Assembly (NCBI RefSeq): GCF_036788415.1
Contig: NZ_DAIQNN010000001.1
Span: forward strand, 1 to 64,000
Length of the DNA: 64,000 nt
Origin: Rubrimonas sp036788415
GTDB taxonomy: Bacteria > Pseudomonadota > Alphaproteobacteria > Rhodobacterales > Rhodobacteraceae
Direction: 5' to 3'
The notes under the pieces are model-generated. The model saw only the letters and a list, made by a program, of their open reading frames with translations, did no database searches and was not told where the DNA came from. Below, in pieces: positions 16,254-25,579 of this stretch (position 1 is its first letter; every line of letters begins with the position of its first letter). Both the position numbers and the translations under genes were made by a program.

Positions 16254-18500
16254 ATGCGGCTCGGCGCGATCCCCAAGGCCCTCGGGCTCTTCTGCGACAT
16301 CCTCGGCGGCGTCGGCGCGGCGGCGGCGGGCGGCGGGGCGCTGCCCGTGCTGCGGGGCGCGCTCAAGGCCTTCATCGGCGCGCAGGGGCTGGCAGAGACG
16401 CTGCGACGGCGCGGCGCGTCGGACGCGGCGGAGGCGCTCGACCGCTTCGCCGCGCGCGCGCGGGCCGACTGGCGCGGCTGGACGCAGATCGAGCGCATGG
16501 AGGCGGGCGCGGCGGAGGCCGCCATCGCCGATTTCGACGCCTATGTCGCGCAGGTCGGGGAGGCCCTCGCGCCCGCGCCCGAGCGGATCGCGGCGCTGCG
16601 GGCGGACCTGGCCGACGGGCGCGACGCGCAGGCGCTGGCGCGCGCGCTCGCGGGCCGGCTCGCTGCGGAAATGCTCGCCGAGGCGGCCCTTCAGGCGCCC
16701 GACTTCTACGCCGACTTGCCGGAGCGCGCGCCGAGCCGACGGTTCCTCGTGGGGCTCGCGCGGGGGGCGCTCGCGGCGCTGTTCGCCGATCCCGCCTTCG
16801 CCGCCGCGCTCCAGCCGGCGATGCTCGATCTGATCGCGCATCGCATGGGGGCGCTCGGCGCAGGGCAGGACGATGCCCGCGCCGAGATCGCGCGCGAGGG
16901 GGCGCGCACCCGCGACGCGGTGGCGGCGCTGGGCGACGATCTGCGCGACGCGCTGCGCCGGCTCGCGCCGAGCGGGCTCTCGCTGCCCCAGGCCGAGGCG
17001 ATCCTGCGCCGCTTCGGCGAGACCGGCGCCGCCGTCGACCCCGAGCGCATCGTCGAGGTCCTGCGCGGCAAGGCAGCGGAGATGCGGGCGCTGCAGGCGC
17101 GTCTGCGCGATCTGTCCGGCGACGCGCCGCGGGTCTCGGCGTTGCGGGAGGCGGCGGCCGAGCTCATCGAGGCGGGCGATTTCGACGCGGCGCGCGCGCG
17201 GCTTTCGGAGGCGCGCCGGCTCGACCGCGAGATCGCCCTCAGCCTGTCCGAGCGGCTGGGTCGGGCGCGCGACAGCGAGGCGGCGACGCTCGCGCGGCTC
17301 GCGGAGCTCGCGCGGCTCCAGCTCGCCTATGCCGAAGAGGCGGCGTGCTGGCTCGAGGCCTTCGACCTCGCCGCGCCGGGGGACGCGGACGCGCGGTTCG
17401 AACTCGCCCGGCGCGCCGTCCGGGCGCTCACCGATATGGGGCGCGAATTCGGCGACAACGCCTCGCTCAACCGCGCCATCGTGATCTGCCGAGAAACGGC
17501 GGCCCCGTTGGTCCCGCGGGCCCGCGACGCCCGGCGTTGGGCGAGCGCTCAAGCCGATCTGGGGGCGGCGCTGGCGGTGCTCGGAGAGCGCGAGCACGGG
17601 GTCGAGACGCTGGCCGCGGCGCTGCGCGCCTATCGCGCAGCGCTCACCGTGCGCACGCGCGAGGCGGCGCCGGCGGAATGGGCGGACACGCTGACCAATA
17701 TCGGGCGGGTGCTGCATCTGATCGGGGCGCGCGAGGCGGGGGCGGGGCGGCTCGGCGAGGCGATCGCCGCCTTCGAGGCGGTGCTGGAGGCGCGCCCGCG
17801 CGCGGCCGACCCGTTGGGCTGGGCGCGGGTGCGCAACCATCTGGGCAACGCGCTGAAGCTGCGCGGCCAGCGCTGGCGGGACGCAGCGCTGCTGCGCCGC
17901 GCCGTCGAGTGCTACCGGGCCGCCCTGCGCGTGTTCCGCCGTCGCGAGCACCCGGCGGAATGGGCGATGGCGATGGGCAATCTCGCCGCCGCGCTGCGCA
18001 CGCTGGGCGCCTGGGAGCGCGAGCCCGCCCTGCTGCGCGCCGCCGTGCGCGCGAGCCGAGCGGCGCTGGCGCTGCGCCGGCGCGATCGCGCGCCGCTCGA
18101 CTGGGCGATGACGCAGAGCGCGCTCGCCAACGCGTTGCAGACGCTCGGCCAGATCACCGGCGATGCGGCGGCGACGCGCGCGGCGGCGGGCGCCTACGCC
18201 GCGGCGCTGGAAGTGCGGCGGCGCGACGTCGCGCCGATCGACTGGGCGATGTCGCGCGGCAATCTCGGCGTGGCGCGGCTGGCCTTGGCGGAGCGGGCGC
18301 TCGACGCCGAGGGCGCAGCGCCGGCGCCCCTGCGCCGCGACGGTTCGGCGCGGCGGTTCGGCGCGCGGTTCTGCCTGCGTCTCGCGCGGCGCGACCTGTC
18401 GGTCGCCGCGCAGGCGATGCGCGCCGCCGAGCATGCGCCCTACGCCGCCTATTACGCCGAGCGGGTCGAGGAGGCGCAGGCCCTCGCCGCAGCGCCCTGA
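16254..18500 (+). CDS. Large repeat protein with tandem 47-residue TPR-like units
   Basis: 748 residues. The N-terminal 340 residues are helical and of unknown fold. From about residue 420 to 690 there are five or six tandem units of about 47 residues, each with the core P-x-x-W-A-x4-NLG-x-AL-x-x-LG (examples AEWADTLTNIG, LGWARVRNHLGNAL, AEWAMAMGNLAAAL, LDWAMTQSALANAL, IDWAMSRGNLGVA). This type of long TPR unit occurs in bacterial signalling and CHAT/STAND-associated proteins. No signal peptide or catalytic motif is seen. It follows the membrane-anchored TPR protein by 53 bp; the two may form one assembly. Confidence 0.75.
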   Translation: MRLGAIPKALGLFCDILGGVGAAAAGGGALPVLRGALKAFIGAQGLAETLRRRGASDAAEALDRFAARARADWRGWTQIERMEAGAAEAAIADFDAYVAQVGEALAPAPERIAALRADLADGRDAQALARALAGRLAAEMLAEAALQAPDFYADLPERAPSRRFLVGLARGALAALFADPAFAAALQPAMLDLIAHRMGALGAGQDDARAEIAREGARTRDAVAALGDDLRDALRRLAPSGLSLPQAEAILRRFGETGAAVDPERIVEVLRGKAAEMRALQARLRDLSGDAPRVSALREAAAELIEAGDFDAARARLSEARRLDREIALSLSERLGRARDSEAATLARLAELARLQLAYAEEAACWLEAFDLAAPGDADARFELARRAVRALTDMGREFGDNASLNRAIVICRETAAPLVPRARDARRWASAQADLGAALAVLGEREHGVETLAAALRAYRAALTVRTREAAPAEWADTLTNIGRVLHLIGAREAGAGRLGEAIAAFEAVLEARPRAADPLGWARVRNHLGNALKLRGQRWRDAALLRRAVECYRAALRVFRRREHPAEWAMAMGNLAAALRTLGAWEREPALLRAAVRASRAALALRRRDRAPLDWAMTQSALANALQTLGQITGDAAATRAAAGAYAAALEVRRRDVAPIDWAMSRGNLGVARLALAERALDAEGAAPAPLRRDGSARRFGARFCLRLARRDLSVAAQAMRAAEHAPYAAYYAERVEEAQALAAAP

Positions 18501-18585
18501 CGCGACGGCGCGCGCGCCCCGTAGCACGCCTTGGGCGCGCTTTGACGCGCTTGCGAAGGCCGGTGCGCTGCGCCACCCTGCGCGC

Positions 18586-19431
18586 ATGGAGAGCCCCGCC
18601 AGGATCATCTGCTTCGGCGCCGCGCACTGGGACGTGATCGCCCGCGCCGCCCCCGGCGCGCGCGGCCCCGACGCGCCCGGCTTCATCGAGACCCGCGCCG
18701 GCGGCGTCGCGCTCAACGTCGCGCTCGGGCTCGCCGCGCGCGGCGCGTCGGCGGCTCTGGTCAGCGCGCGGGGGGACGACGCCGAAGGCGCGGCGTTGGC
18801 GCAGGCGCTCGTCGCCGGCGGCGTCGACGGAGCGGGGCTGCTGATCTACGGCGGCGCGCCGACCGGGCGCTATGTCGCCATCGAGCGCGCGGACGGCGAG
18901 TTGATCGCCGCCGTCGCCGAGACTTCGGCGCTCGATGCGATGGCCCCCGCGCATCTCGATCTCGACCCGCTGAAGGACGCGGCGATGTGGTTCCTCGACG
19001 CCAACCTGCCGCAGGCGGTGATCCGCGCGCTCGCCTGCGCGCCCGACCGCCCGCCGCTCAGCGCCGACGCGGTCTCGCAGGCCAAGGCCGCGAAGCTGCG
19101 CCCGGTGCTCGACCGGCTCGACGCGATCTACTGCAACCGGCTGGAGGCGGAGGCGATCTGCGCCACCGGCCTCGGCGCCGCCCGCGCCGCCGCCGAGGCG
19201 CTGGCGATCCGGGGCGCGCGGCGCGCCATCGTCACCGACGGGCCGGCGCCGGCGGCGGACGCCGGCGCGCATGGCGTGGCGACGCTGCGCCCCGAGCAGG
19301 CGCCGATCCGCTCGGCCACCGGGGCGGGCGACGCGCTGATCGCGGCGCATCTGGCGGCCTGGCTCGGCGGCGCCGCACCGGCGCAGGCGCTCGCCGCCGG
19401 GCTCGCCGCCGCGCGGCTGCGCGCCGCATGA
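18586..19431 (+). CDS. psuK: PfkB-family kinase, probable pseudouridine kinase
   Basis: Ribokinase-like sugar kinase of 281 residues. N-terminal GGVALNVALGLAARG and C-terminal ATGAGDALIAAHLAAW contain the PfkB substrate-binding and catalytic (GAGD, Asp near 248) signatures; TDGP is the nucleotide-binding region. The function comes mainly from context: its stop overlaps the start of psuG (ATGA), and in pseudouridine catabolism PsuK makes the 5'-phosphate that PsuG cleaves. Another nucleoside kinase is possible. It starts an overlapping operon that runs through miaA. Confidence 0.82.
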   Translation: MESPARIICFGAAHWDVIARAAPGARGPDAPGFIETRAGGVALNVALGLAARGASAALVSARGDDAEGAALAQALVAGGVDGAGLLIYGGAPTGRYVAIERADGELIAAVAETSALDAMAPAHLDLDPLKDAAMWFLDANLPQAVIRALACAPDRPPLSADAVSQAKAAKLRPVLDRLDAIYCNRLEAEAICATGLGAARAAAEALAIRGARRAIVTDGPAPAADAGAHGVATLRPEQAPIRSATGAGDALIAAHLAAWLGGAAPAQALAAGLAAARLRAA

Positions 19432-20345
19432 TCCCGCTCGCGCGCAGCTGGGAGGTGGAGGACGCCCTGCGCGGCGGCGCGCCGGTCGTCGCGCTCGAAT
19501 CCACCATCGTCACGCATGGGCTTCCCTGGCCGCAAAATCTGGAGACGGCGCGCGCCGTCGAGGCGGAAGTGCGCGCTGCGGGGGCAATTCCCGCCACCGT
19601 CGCCGTGCTCGGGGGGCGGGCGCTGGCGGGGCTCGACGACGCCCAACTCGAACAGCTCGCCCGCGCGACCGACATCGCCAAGCTCAGCCGGGCGGATCTG
19701 GCGGCGCGGATGGCGCTGATGGGCGACGGCTCGACCACGGTCGCCGCCACCATGATCTGCGCGAAGCTCGCCGGGATCGAGACTTTCGCGACAGGCGGGA
19801 TCGGCGGCGTGCATCGCGGCGCGGAGACGAGTTTCGACGTCTCCGCCGATCTGGACGAGCTGGCCAAGACGGCTGTGACGGTGGTCTGCGCCGGGCCCAA
19901 GGCGATCCTCGACCTGCCCAAGACGCTGGAGGCGCTGGAGACGCGCGGCGTGCCGGTCATCGGCTTCGGAACCGACGCGCTGCCCGCCTTCTGGTCGCGC
20001 GAGTCGGGGCTGACGGCCCCGATCCGCATGGACGACCCCGTGCGGATCGCCCGCGCCCACCGGCTTCGCGCGGCGATGGGGATCGAGGGCGGGCAGCTCG
20101 TCTGCAACCCGATCCCCGCCGAAGCGGAAATTCCCGCGGACGAAATCGCCCCGGTGATCGACGCCGCAATTGCGGAGGCCGCGGCGCAGGGAGTGGGCGG
20201 CAAGGGGCTGACCCCCTTCCTGCTGACCTCGGTTCTGGCGGCGACGCGCGGGCGCAGCCTTGCGGCGAATGTCGCGCTCGTGCTCAACAACGCGCGGCTG
20301 GCCGCGCGGATCGCCGCGGCGCTCGTCGAGGACGCCGATGGCTGA
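19428..20345 (+). CDS. psuG: Pseudouridine-5'-phosphate glycosidase
   Basis: 305-residue enzyme that cleaves the C-glycosidic bond of pseudouridine 5'-phosphate to uracil and ribose 5-phosphate. Family signatures: ALESTIVTHGLPWPQN with catalytic E24, GDGSTTVAATM, FATGGIGGVHRG, and CAGPKAILDLPKTLE carrying the catalytic lysine; also the late NPIP segment and GKGLTPFLL. It overlaps psuK by 4 nt and the methyltransferase gene by 8 nt. Together with psuK it salvages the pseudouridine released by RNA turnover. Confidence 0.94.
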   Translation: MIPLARSWEVEDALRGGAPVVALESTIVTHGLPWPQNLETARAVEAEVRAAGAIPATVAVLGGRALAGLDDAQLEQLARATDIAKLSRADLAARMALMGDGSTTVAATMICAKLAGIETFATGGIGGVHRGAETSFDVSADLDELAKTAVTVVCAGPKAILDLPKTLEALETRGVPVIGFGTDALPAFWSRESGLTAPIRMDDPVRIARAHRLRAAMGIEGGQLVCNPIPAEAEIPADEIAPVIDAAIAEAAAQGVGGKGLTPFLLTSVLAATRGRSLAANVALVLNNARLAARIAAALVEDADG

Positions 20346-21090
20346 CACCGCGCTCGCCGCCTTGATCCATCTTCATGAGGACGCGCCGCGGCAGGGGCCG
20401 GGCGAGGCCGCCGTGCTCGATCGGATGATCGATCGGCTGAAGATCGGCGACGGGGCGCGCGCCGCCGATCTGGGCTGCGGCTCGGGGGCGACGGCGCTGC
20501 GGCTCGCCGTGGCGCGAAGCTTCGACGTGCTGGCGCTCGACGCCGCGGCGCCCTTCATCGACCGGCTGCGGGCGCGGCTGAAGGCCAACCCCCCACAGCG
20601 CGGATCGGTCGAGCCGGTGATCGGCGACATGGCGGCGCCGCCCGTGTCGCCGGGGGCGCTGGACCTGATCGTGTCGGAAGGCGCCGCTTATTCCATCGGC
20701 TTCGCCAATGCGCTCAAACTGTGGCGGCCGCTGGTGCGGCGGGGCGGCGGGCTGGTCGTGTCGGAATGCGTCTGGTTCGGCGCGGACCGACCGGCTTCGG
20801 CGCGCGCGCATTGGGAGGCCGGCTATCCCGGCATGGGCTCGATCGCCGATGCGGTGGCGCGGGCGGAGGCCGCCGGCTGGCGGCTGGTCGCCGCCGAGCG
20901 GCTCCGCGCCGAAGCCTGGCGGGAGAGCTATCACCGCCCGCTGGCCGCCCGCATCGCGGCGCTCCGCGCCGAAGCGGCGTCGGACGCCGCGCTGGCGCAG
21001 GCCATCGCCGAGGCGGAATCCGAAATCGCGCTGTTCGACGCCACCTGCGACGCCTGGGGTTACGTCTATCTCGCCCTCGACGCGGGGTGA
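20338..21090 (+). CDS. SAM-dependent methyltransferase, class I
   Basis: 250 residues with a Rossmann-type methyltransferase core: motif I ADLGCGSGATALRLA (about 43-57), LALDAAAPFIDRL for the ribose-binding acidic loop, and DLIVSEGAAYSIG as motif IV. The substrate is unknown; the fold region resembles small-molecule methyltransferases rather than rRNA enzymes. It overlaps psuG by 8 nt and is 10 bp from miaA, so it is part of a nucleoside/tRNA-modification operon and might modify a nucleoside or a breakdown product. That is inference from context only. Confidence 0.85.
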   Translation: MADTALAALIHLHEDAPRQGPGEAAVLDRMIDRLKIGDGARAADLGCGSGATALRLAVARSFDVLALDAAAPFIDRLRARLKANPPQRGSVEPVIGDMAAPPVSPGALDLIVSEGAAYSIGFANALKLWRPLVRRGGGLVVSECVWFGADRPASARAHWEAGYPGMGSIADAVARAEAAGWRLVAAERLRAEAWRESYHRPLAARIAALRAEAASDAALAQAIAEAESEIALFDATCDAWGYVYLALDAG

Positions 21091-21100
21091 CCGCCCGGCG

Positions 21101-22036
21101 ATGACCGAGCCCCCCCCGCCCATCCTGATCGCGGGGCCGACCGCCTCGGGCAAATCGGCGCTGGCGCTGGCGCTGGCGGAGCGGCTGGACGGCTGGGCGA
21201 TCAACGCCGACGCGTTGCAGGTCTACGCCGAATGGCGGGTGCTGACGGCCCGGCCCTCGGCGGCTGAGCAGGCGCGGGCGCCGCACCGCCTCTACGGCCA
21301 TGTGTCGGCGCGGGAGGCGTATTCGGTCGGGCGATGGCTCGGCGAGGTCGAGGCGGCGCTCGCGGACTGCGCGGCGCAGGGCGCGCGGGCGATCCTCGTC
21401 GGCGGGACGGGGCTCTATTTCAAGGCGCTGACCGAGGGGCTGTTCGAAGCGCCGCCCGTGCCGGCGGAGATCCGCGCCGACGCCGAGGCGCGGCTGGCGG
21501 CGCTGGGGCGCGACGCCTTCGCCGGCGAGATCGCCGCGCGCGACCCGGAGACGGCTGCGCGGATCGACCTCGCAAACCCCGCGCGGCTGCTGCGAGCCTG
21601 GGAGACGCTGGAGGCGACCGGCGAAGGGTTGGCTGCGCACTGGGCGCGCACGCCGCCGCCGCTGGTCGACCCGGCGAAGGCCGCGCGGTTCGTCGTCGTC
21701 CCGCCGCGCGCGGCGCTCTACGCGCGATGCGACGCGCGCTTCGATGCGATGCTGGCGGAGGGGGCGCTCGACGAGGCGCAGGCGGTCATGGCGCTGGATC
21801 TGCCAGCCTCGGCGCCGGCGCTGAAAGCGCTCGGCGCGCGCGACCTGATCGCCCATCTGCGCGGCGAGAGCGGCCTCGCCGAGGCGGCGACGCAGGCGAA
21901 ACAGGCGACGCGCAACTACGCCAAGCGGCAGAGCACCTGGGTGCGAAATCAGATGATTGCGTGGAATCGGCTGTCTGCGACAGAAAGTTGCGAAAATCTC
22001 GCGCTTGCGACAGAAATCCTCAGCCGCGACGCTTGA
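21101..22036 (+). CDS. miaA: tRNA dimethylallyltransferase
   Basis: Adds the isopentenyl group to A37 of tRNAs reading codons that start with U; 311 residues. P-loop-like GPTASGKS (12-19), INADALQVYAEW (usual DSxQVY), LVGGTGLYFKAL and the C-terminal TRNYAKRQSTWVRNQ are diagnostic. Length is normal. It is the last gene of the psuK-psuG-methyltransferase-miaA run and lies just upstream of the ilvBN attenuator, an arrangement common in Rhodobacterales. Confidence 0.96.
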   Translation: MTEPPPPILIAGPTASGKSALALALAERLDGWAINADALQVYAEWRVLTARPSAAEQARAPHRLYGHVSAREAYSVGRWLGEVEAALADCAAQGARAILVGGTGLYFKALTEGLFEAPPVPAEIRADAEARLAALGRDAFAGEIAARDPETAARIDLANPARLLRAWETLEATGEGLAAHWARTPPPLVDPAKAARFVVVPPRAALYARCDARFDAMLAEGALDEAQAVMALDLPASAPALKALGARDLIAHLRGESGLAEAATQAKQATRNYAKRQSTWVRNQMIAWNRLSATESCENLALATEILSRDA

Positions 22037-22100
22037 CCGGGCGGCATTGCTGTGGCAACGCAGCATTGCAAGGTGAAACTGCGACGCGGAGAGGCGGAGC

Positions 22101-22154
22101 ATGACGCTGAAAGGCGTAGTCATCGGCGGGCGCGCGAGGCGGCGGCTGGTCTGA
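22101..22154 (+). CDS. ilvBN leader peptide (17 codons)
   Basis: A short frame with the SD GGCGGAGC encodes MTLKGVVIGGRARRRLV. Consecutive Val-Val-Ile codons plus Leu and Val at the end are what a branched-chain amino-acid attenuator needs: the ribosome stalls when charged tRNAs are scarce. The stop codon lies in the loop of a perfect CGGCTG/CAGCCG hairpin (22143-22160) and an intrinsic terminator follows 24 bp later, before ilvB. Peptides with this Val-rich then Arg-rich layout are known from ilvB leaders in other bacteria. Confidence 0.75.
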   Translation: MTLKGVVIGGRARRRLV

Positions 22155-22202
22155 CAGCCGACGCGGCGTGCGCATTCGGGCCCCCGAGACGGGGCCTTTT
22201 TT
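22143..22202 (+). terminator. ilvBN attenuator: pause hairpin plus intrinsic terminator
   Basis: A 6-bp hairpin CGGCTG/CAGCCG (22143-22148 with 22155-22160) spans the end of the leader peptide. The terminator is GGCCCC/GGGGCC (22179-22184 with 22191-22196, loop CGAGAC) followed by six T and GTT. The terminator lies upstream of ilvB with no gene stop nearby, so it must be conditional. A clean antiterminator pairing could not be drawn by eye; a GCCG/CGGC pairing at 22157-22167 competes with the pause hairpin. Confidence 0.8.
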
Positions 22203-22224
22203 GTTGCCTGCGGGAGAGAAGACG

Positions 22225-24045
<1,821 letters not shown>

Positions 24046-24082
24046 TTGCGGACGACCGAGAGACGGACCATATCCATGGTCC
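24046..24082 (+). promoter_or_regulatory. Promoter and palindromic operator of the toxin-antitoxin pair
   Basis: TTGCGG (24046-24051) and CATATC (24069-24074) are 17 bases apart. The -10 lies inside a perfect inverted repeat GGACCAT-ATCC-ATGGTCC (24065-24082). Antitoxins of the Phd/VapB type autoregulate by binding such palindromes, so this is a likely own promoter plus operator within the ilvBN operon. Confidence 0.65.
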
Positions 24083-24104
24083 AACTTTTGCGGCGGAGCG
24101 CAGG

Positions 24105-24359
24105 ATGGAGATCTCCCTCACCGAAGCGAAGGCGCAGCTCACCGAGTTGGTGCGCAGGGCCGAGAGCGGCGAAGCGGTCTATCTGACGCGGCGCGGAAAA
24201 CGCGTCGCCCAGATCCTGCCGTTCCAGCGCGCCGCCCGCGCCCGCGATCTGCGCGGACTTGCGGCGGAGCTTTCGCGGAGCGCGAAGGCGAATGTCGCGC
24301 CGGGCACGACGGCGGCGCGCAGCGCCGATTTCCTGTATGACGAGGACGGCGAGCCGTGA
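24105..24359 (+). CDS. Antitoxin, Phd/YefM type
   Basis: 84-residue antitoxin. The N-terminal half MEISLTEAKAQLTELVRRAE with VYLTRRGKRVAQILP is the Phd/YefM DNA-binding fold; the C-terminal half (about 45-84, ending SADFLYDEDGEP) is the extended toxin-neutralising tail. A GGAG lies seven bases before the ATG. Its stop overlaps the GTG of the toxin gene (GTGA). It probably represses its own promoter through the palindrome at 24065-24082. Confidence 0.9.
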   Translation: MEISLTEAKAQLTELVRRAESGEAVYLTRRGKRVAQILPFQRAARARDLRGLAAELSRSAKANVAPGTTAARSADFLYDEDGEP

Positions 24360-24760
24360 TCGTCCTCGACACGTCGGCGCTCGTGGCGATCCTGCTCGAC
24401 GAGCCGGGCGCGAACGGTTTGCTCGATGCGATCGAAACCGCCGACGCCGTCGCCATCTCCGCCGGAACGCTCGCCGAGTGCTTCGTCGTCGCGAAAGGAA
24501 AGAACATCGCGAGCGAGATGCGCGCGCTGCTGACCGCCATCGCGCCTGTCGTGCTCGACGTCGACGAAGTCGCCGCAGAGCGCATCGGCGACGGCTACGC
24601 CGTCTGGGGCAAGGGCTTCCACCCCGCCCGACTGAACTTCGGCGACATGTTCGCCTATGACGCGACGACGTCGCTCGGCGCGCCGCTGCTTTTCGTCGGC
24701 GAGGATTTCGCCGGAACCGACGTCGCGCCCGCGCTGGCGCAGAACGGAGAGACCCCATGA
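24356..24760 (+). CDS. vapC: Toxin, VapC-type PIN-domain ribonuclease
   Basis: 134-residue PIN-domain protein. Metal-binding acidic residues are in place: D5 (MIVLDTSALVA), E41 (TLAECFVVA), D97 (LNFGDMFAYD) and D118 (FVGEDFAGTD). VapC toxins cut initiator tRNA, other tRNAs or rRNA. It starts at a GTG overlapping the antitoxin stop, and its own TGA overlaps the ilvN ATG (ATGA at 24757-24760), so ribosomes finishing the toxin can restart on ilvN. All four acidic residues are kept, so it looks functional. Confidence 0.92.
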   Translation: MIVLDTSALVAILLDEPGANGLLDAIETADAVAISAGTLAECFVVAKGKNIASEMRALLTAIAPVVLDVDEVAAERIGDGYAVWGKGFHPARLNFGDMFAYDATTSLGAPLLFVGEDFAGTDVAPALAQNGETP

Positions 24761-25326
24761 ACGCCCTGCAAATCCAGAAAGGCGCCTCGAGCCACAGCGC
24801 CTACGACCTCCGCGCGAGCTATGAGGAGACCACCGTCCGGCGCACGCTGGCGGTGATGGTCGACAACGAGCCGGGCGTGCTGGCGCGCGTGATCGGGCTG
24901 TTCTCGGGCCGCGGCTACAACATCGAAAGCCTGACGGTCGCCGAGATCGACCATGCCGGCCACCGCTCGCGCATCACCATCGTCACCTCCGGCACGCCGC
25001 AGGTGATCGAGCAGATCAAGGCGCAGCTCGGGCGCATGGTGCCGGTGCACGACGTGCGCGACCTGACGGTGGACGGGCCGGCGGTCGAGCGCGAGCTCGC
25101 GCTCGTCAAGATCGCCTCGCAGGGCGAGCGGCGCGTCGAGGCGCTGCGCCTGAAGGACGCCTTCCGCGCCCGCGTGGTCGACAGCACGCTGGAGAGCTTC
25201 GTCTTCGAGGTGACCGGCAGCCCCGCCAAGATCGACGCCTTCGTCGAGTTGATGCGTCCGCTGGGGCTGGTGGACATCGCGCGCACCGGCGTCGCGGCGA
25301 TCACGCGCGGCGCCGACGCGATGTGA
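24757..25326 (+). CDS. ilvN: Acetolactate synthase small (regulatory) subunit
   Basis: 189 residues. The ACT domain (about 28-100: TLAVMVDNEPGVLARVIGLFSGRGYNIESLTVA) binds valine for feedback inhibition, and a second ACT-like domain follows (ELALVKI to the C-terminus) that activates the catalytic subunit. An N-terminal extension of about 25 residues is somewhat longer than in enteric IlvH. Translation probably depends on the overlapping vapC stop codon. ilvC is not next; 250 bp without a gene follow. Confidence 0.96.
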   Translation: MNALQIQKGASSHSAYDLRASYEETTVRRTLAVMVDNEPGVLARVIGLFSGRGYNIESLTVAEIDHAGHRSRITIVTSGTPQVIEQIKAQLGRMVPVHDVRDLTVDGPAVERELALVKIASQGERRVEALRLKDAFRARVVDSTLESFVFEVTGSPAKIDAFVELMRPLGLVDIARTGVAAITRGADAM

Positions 25327-25579
25327 GGGCGGAGCGGCGAGCCGGCGGCGGATCGGCGCGCAGTCCGGTCGTCGGCGGCGACGCGCGGCGCCGTCTGAGC
25401 CGGCGCGGAAAGTCGCCGTTCGCCGACGGAGCGGCAAAGTCGGCTTGCGGCCTTTCGCCTGCGCATGAGATGGTTCGTCCGACCGCGGGCGCCGAGACGC
25501 TGATCGCCGCCGCTTTCCGCTGCGACGCGGCGTTCGCCCGACGGGCCGACATTCGCGAGCCGGATCGCCTCGACGCAGC

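Noticed and set aside
25327..25579. Possible gene after ilvN (ilvC or remnant)
   Set aside because: No frame in these 253 bp shows family motifs; only GC-rich shadow frames are open.
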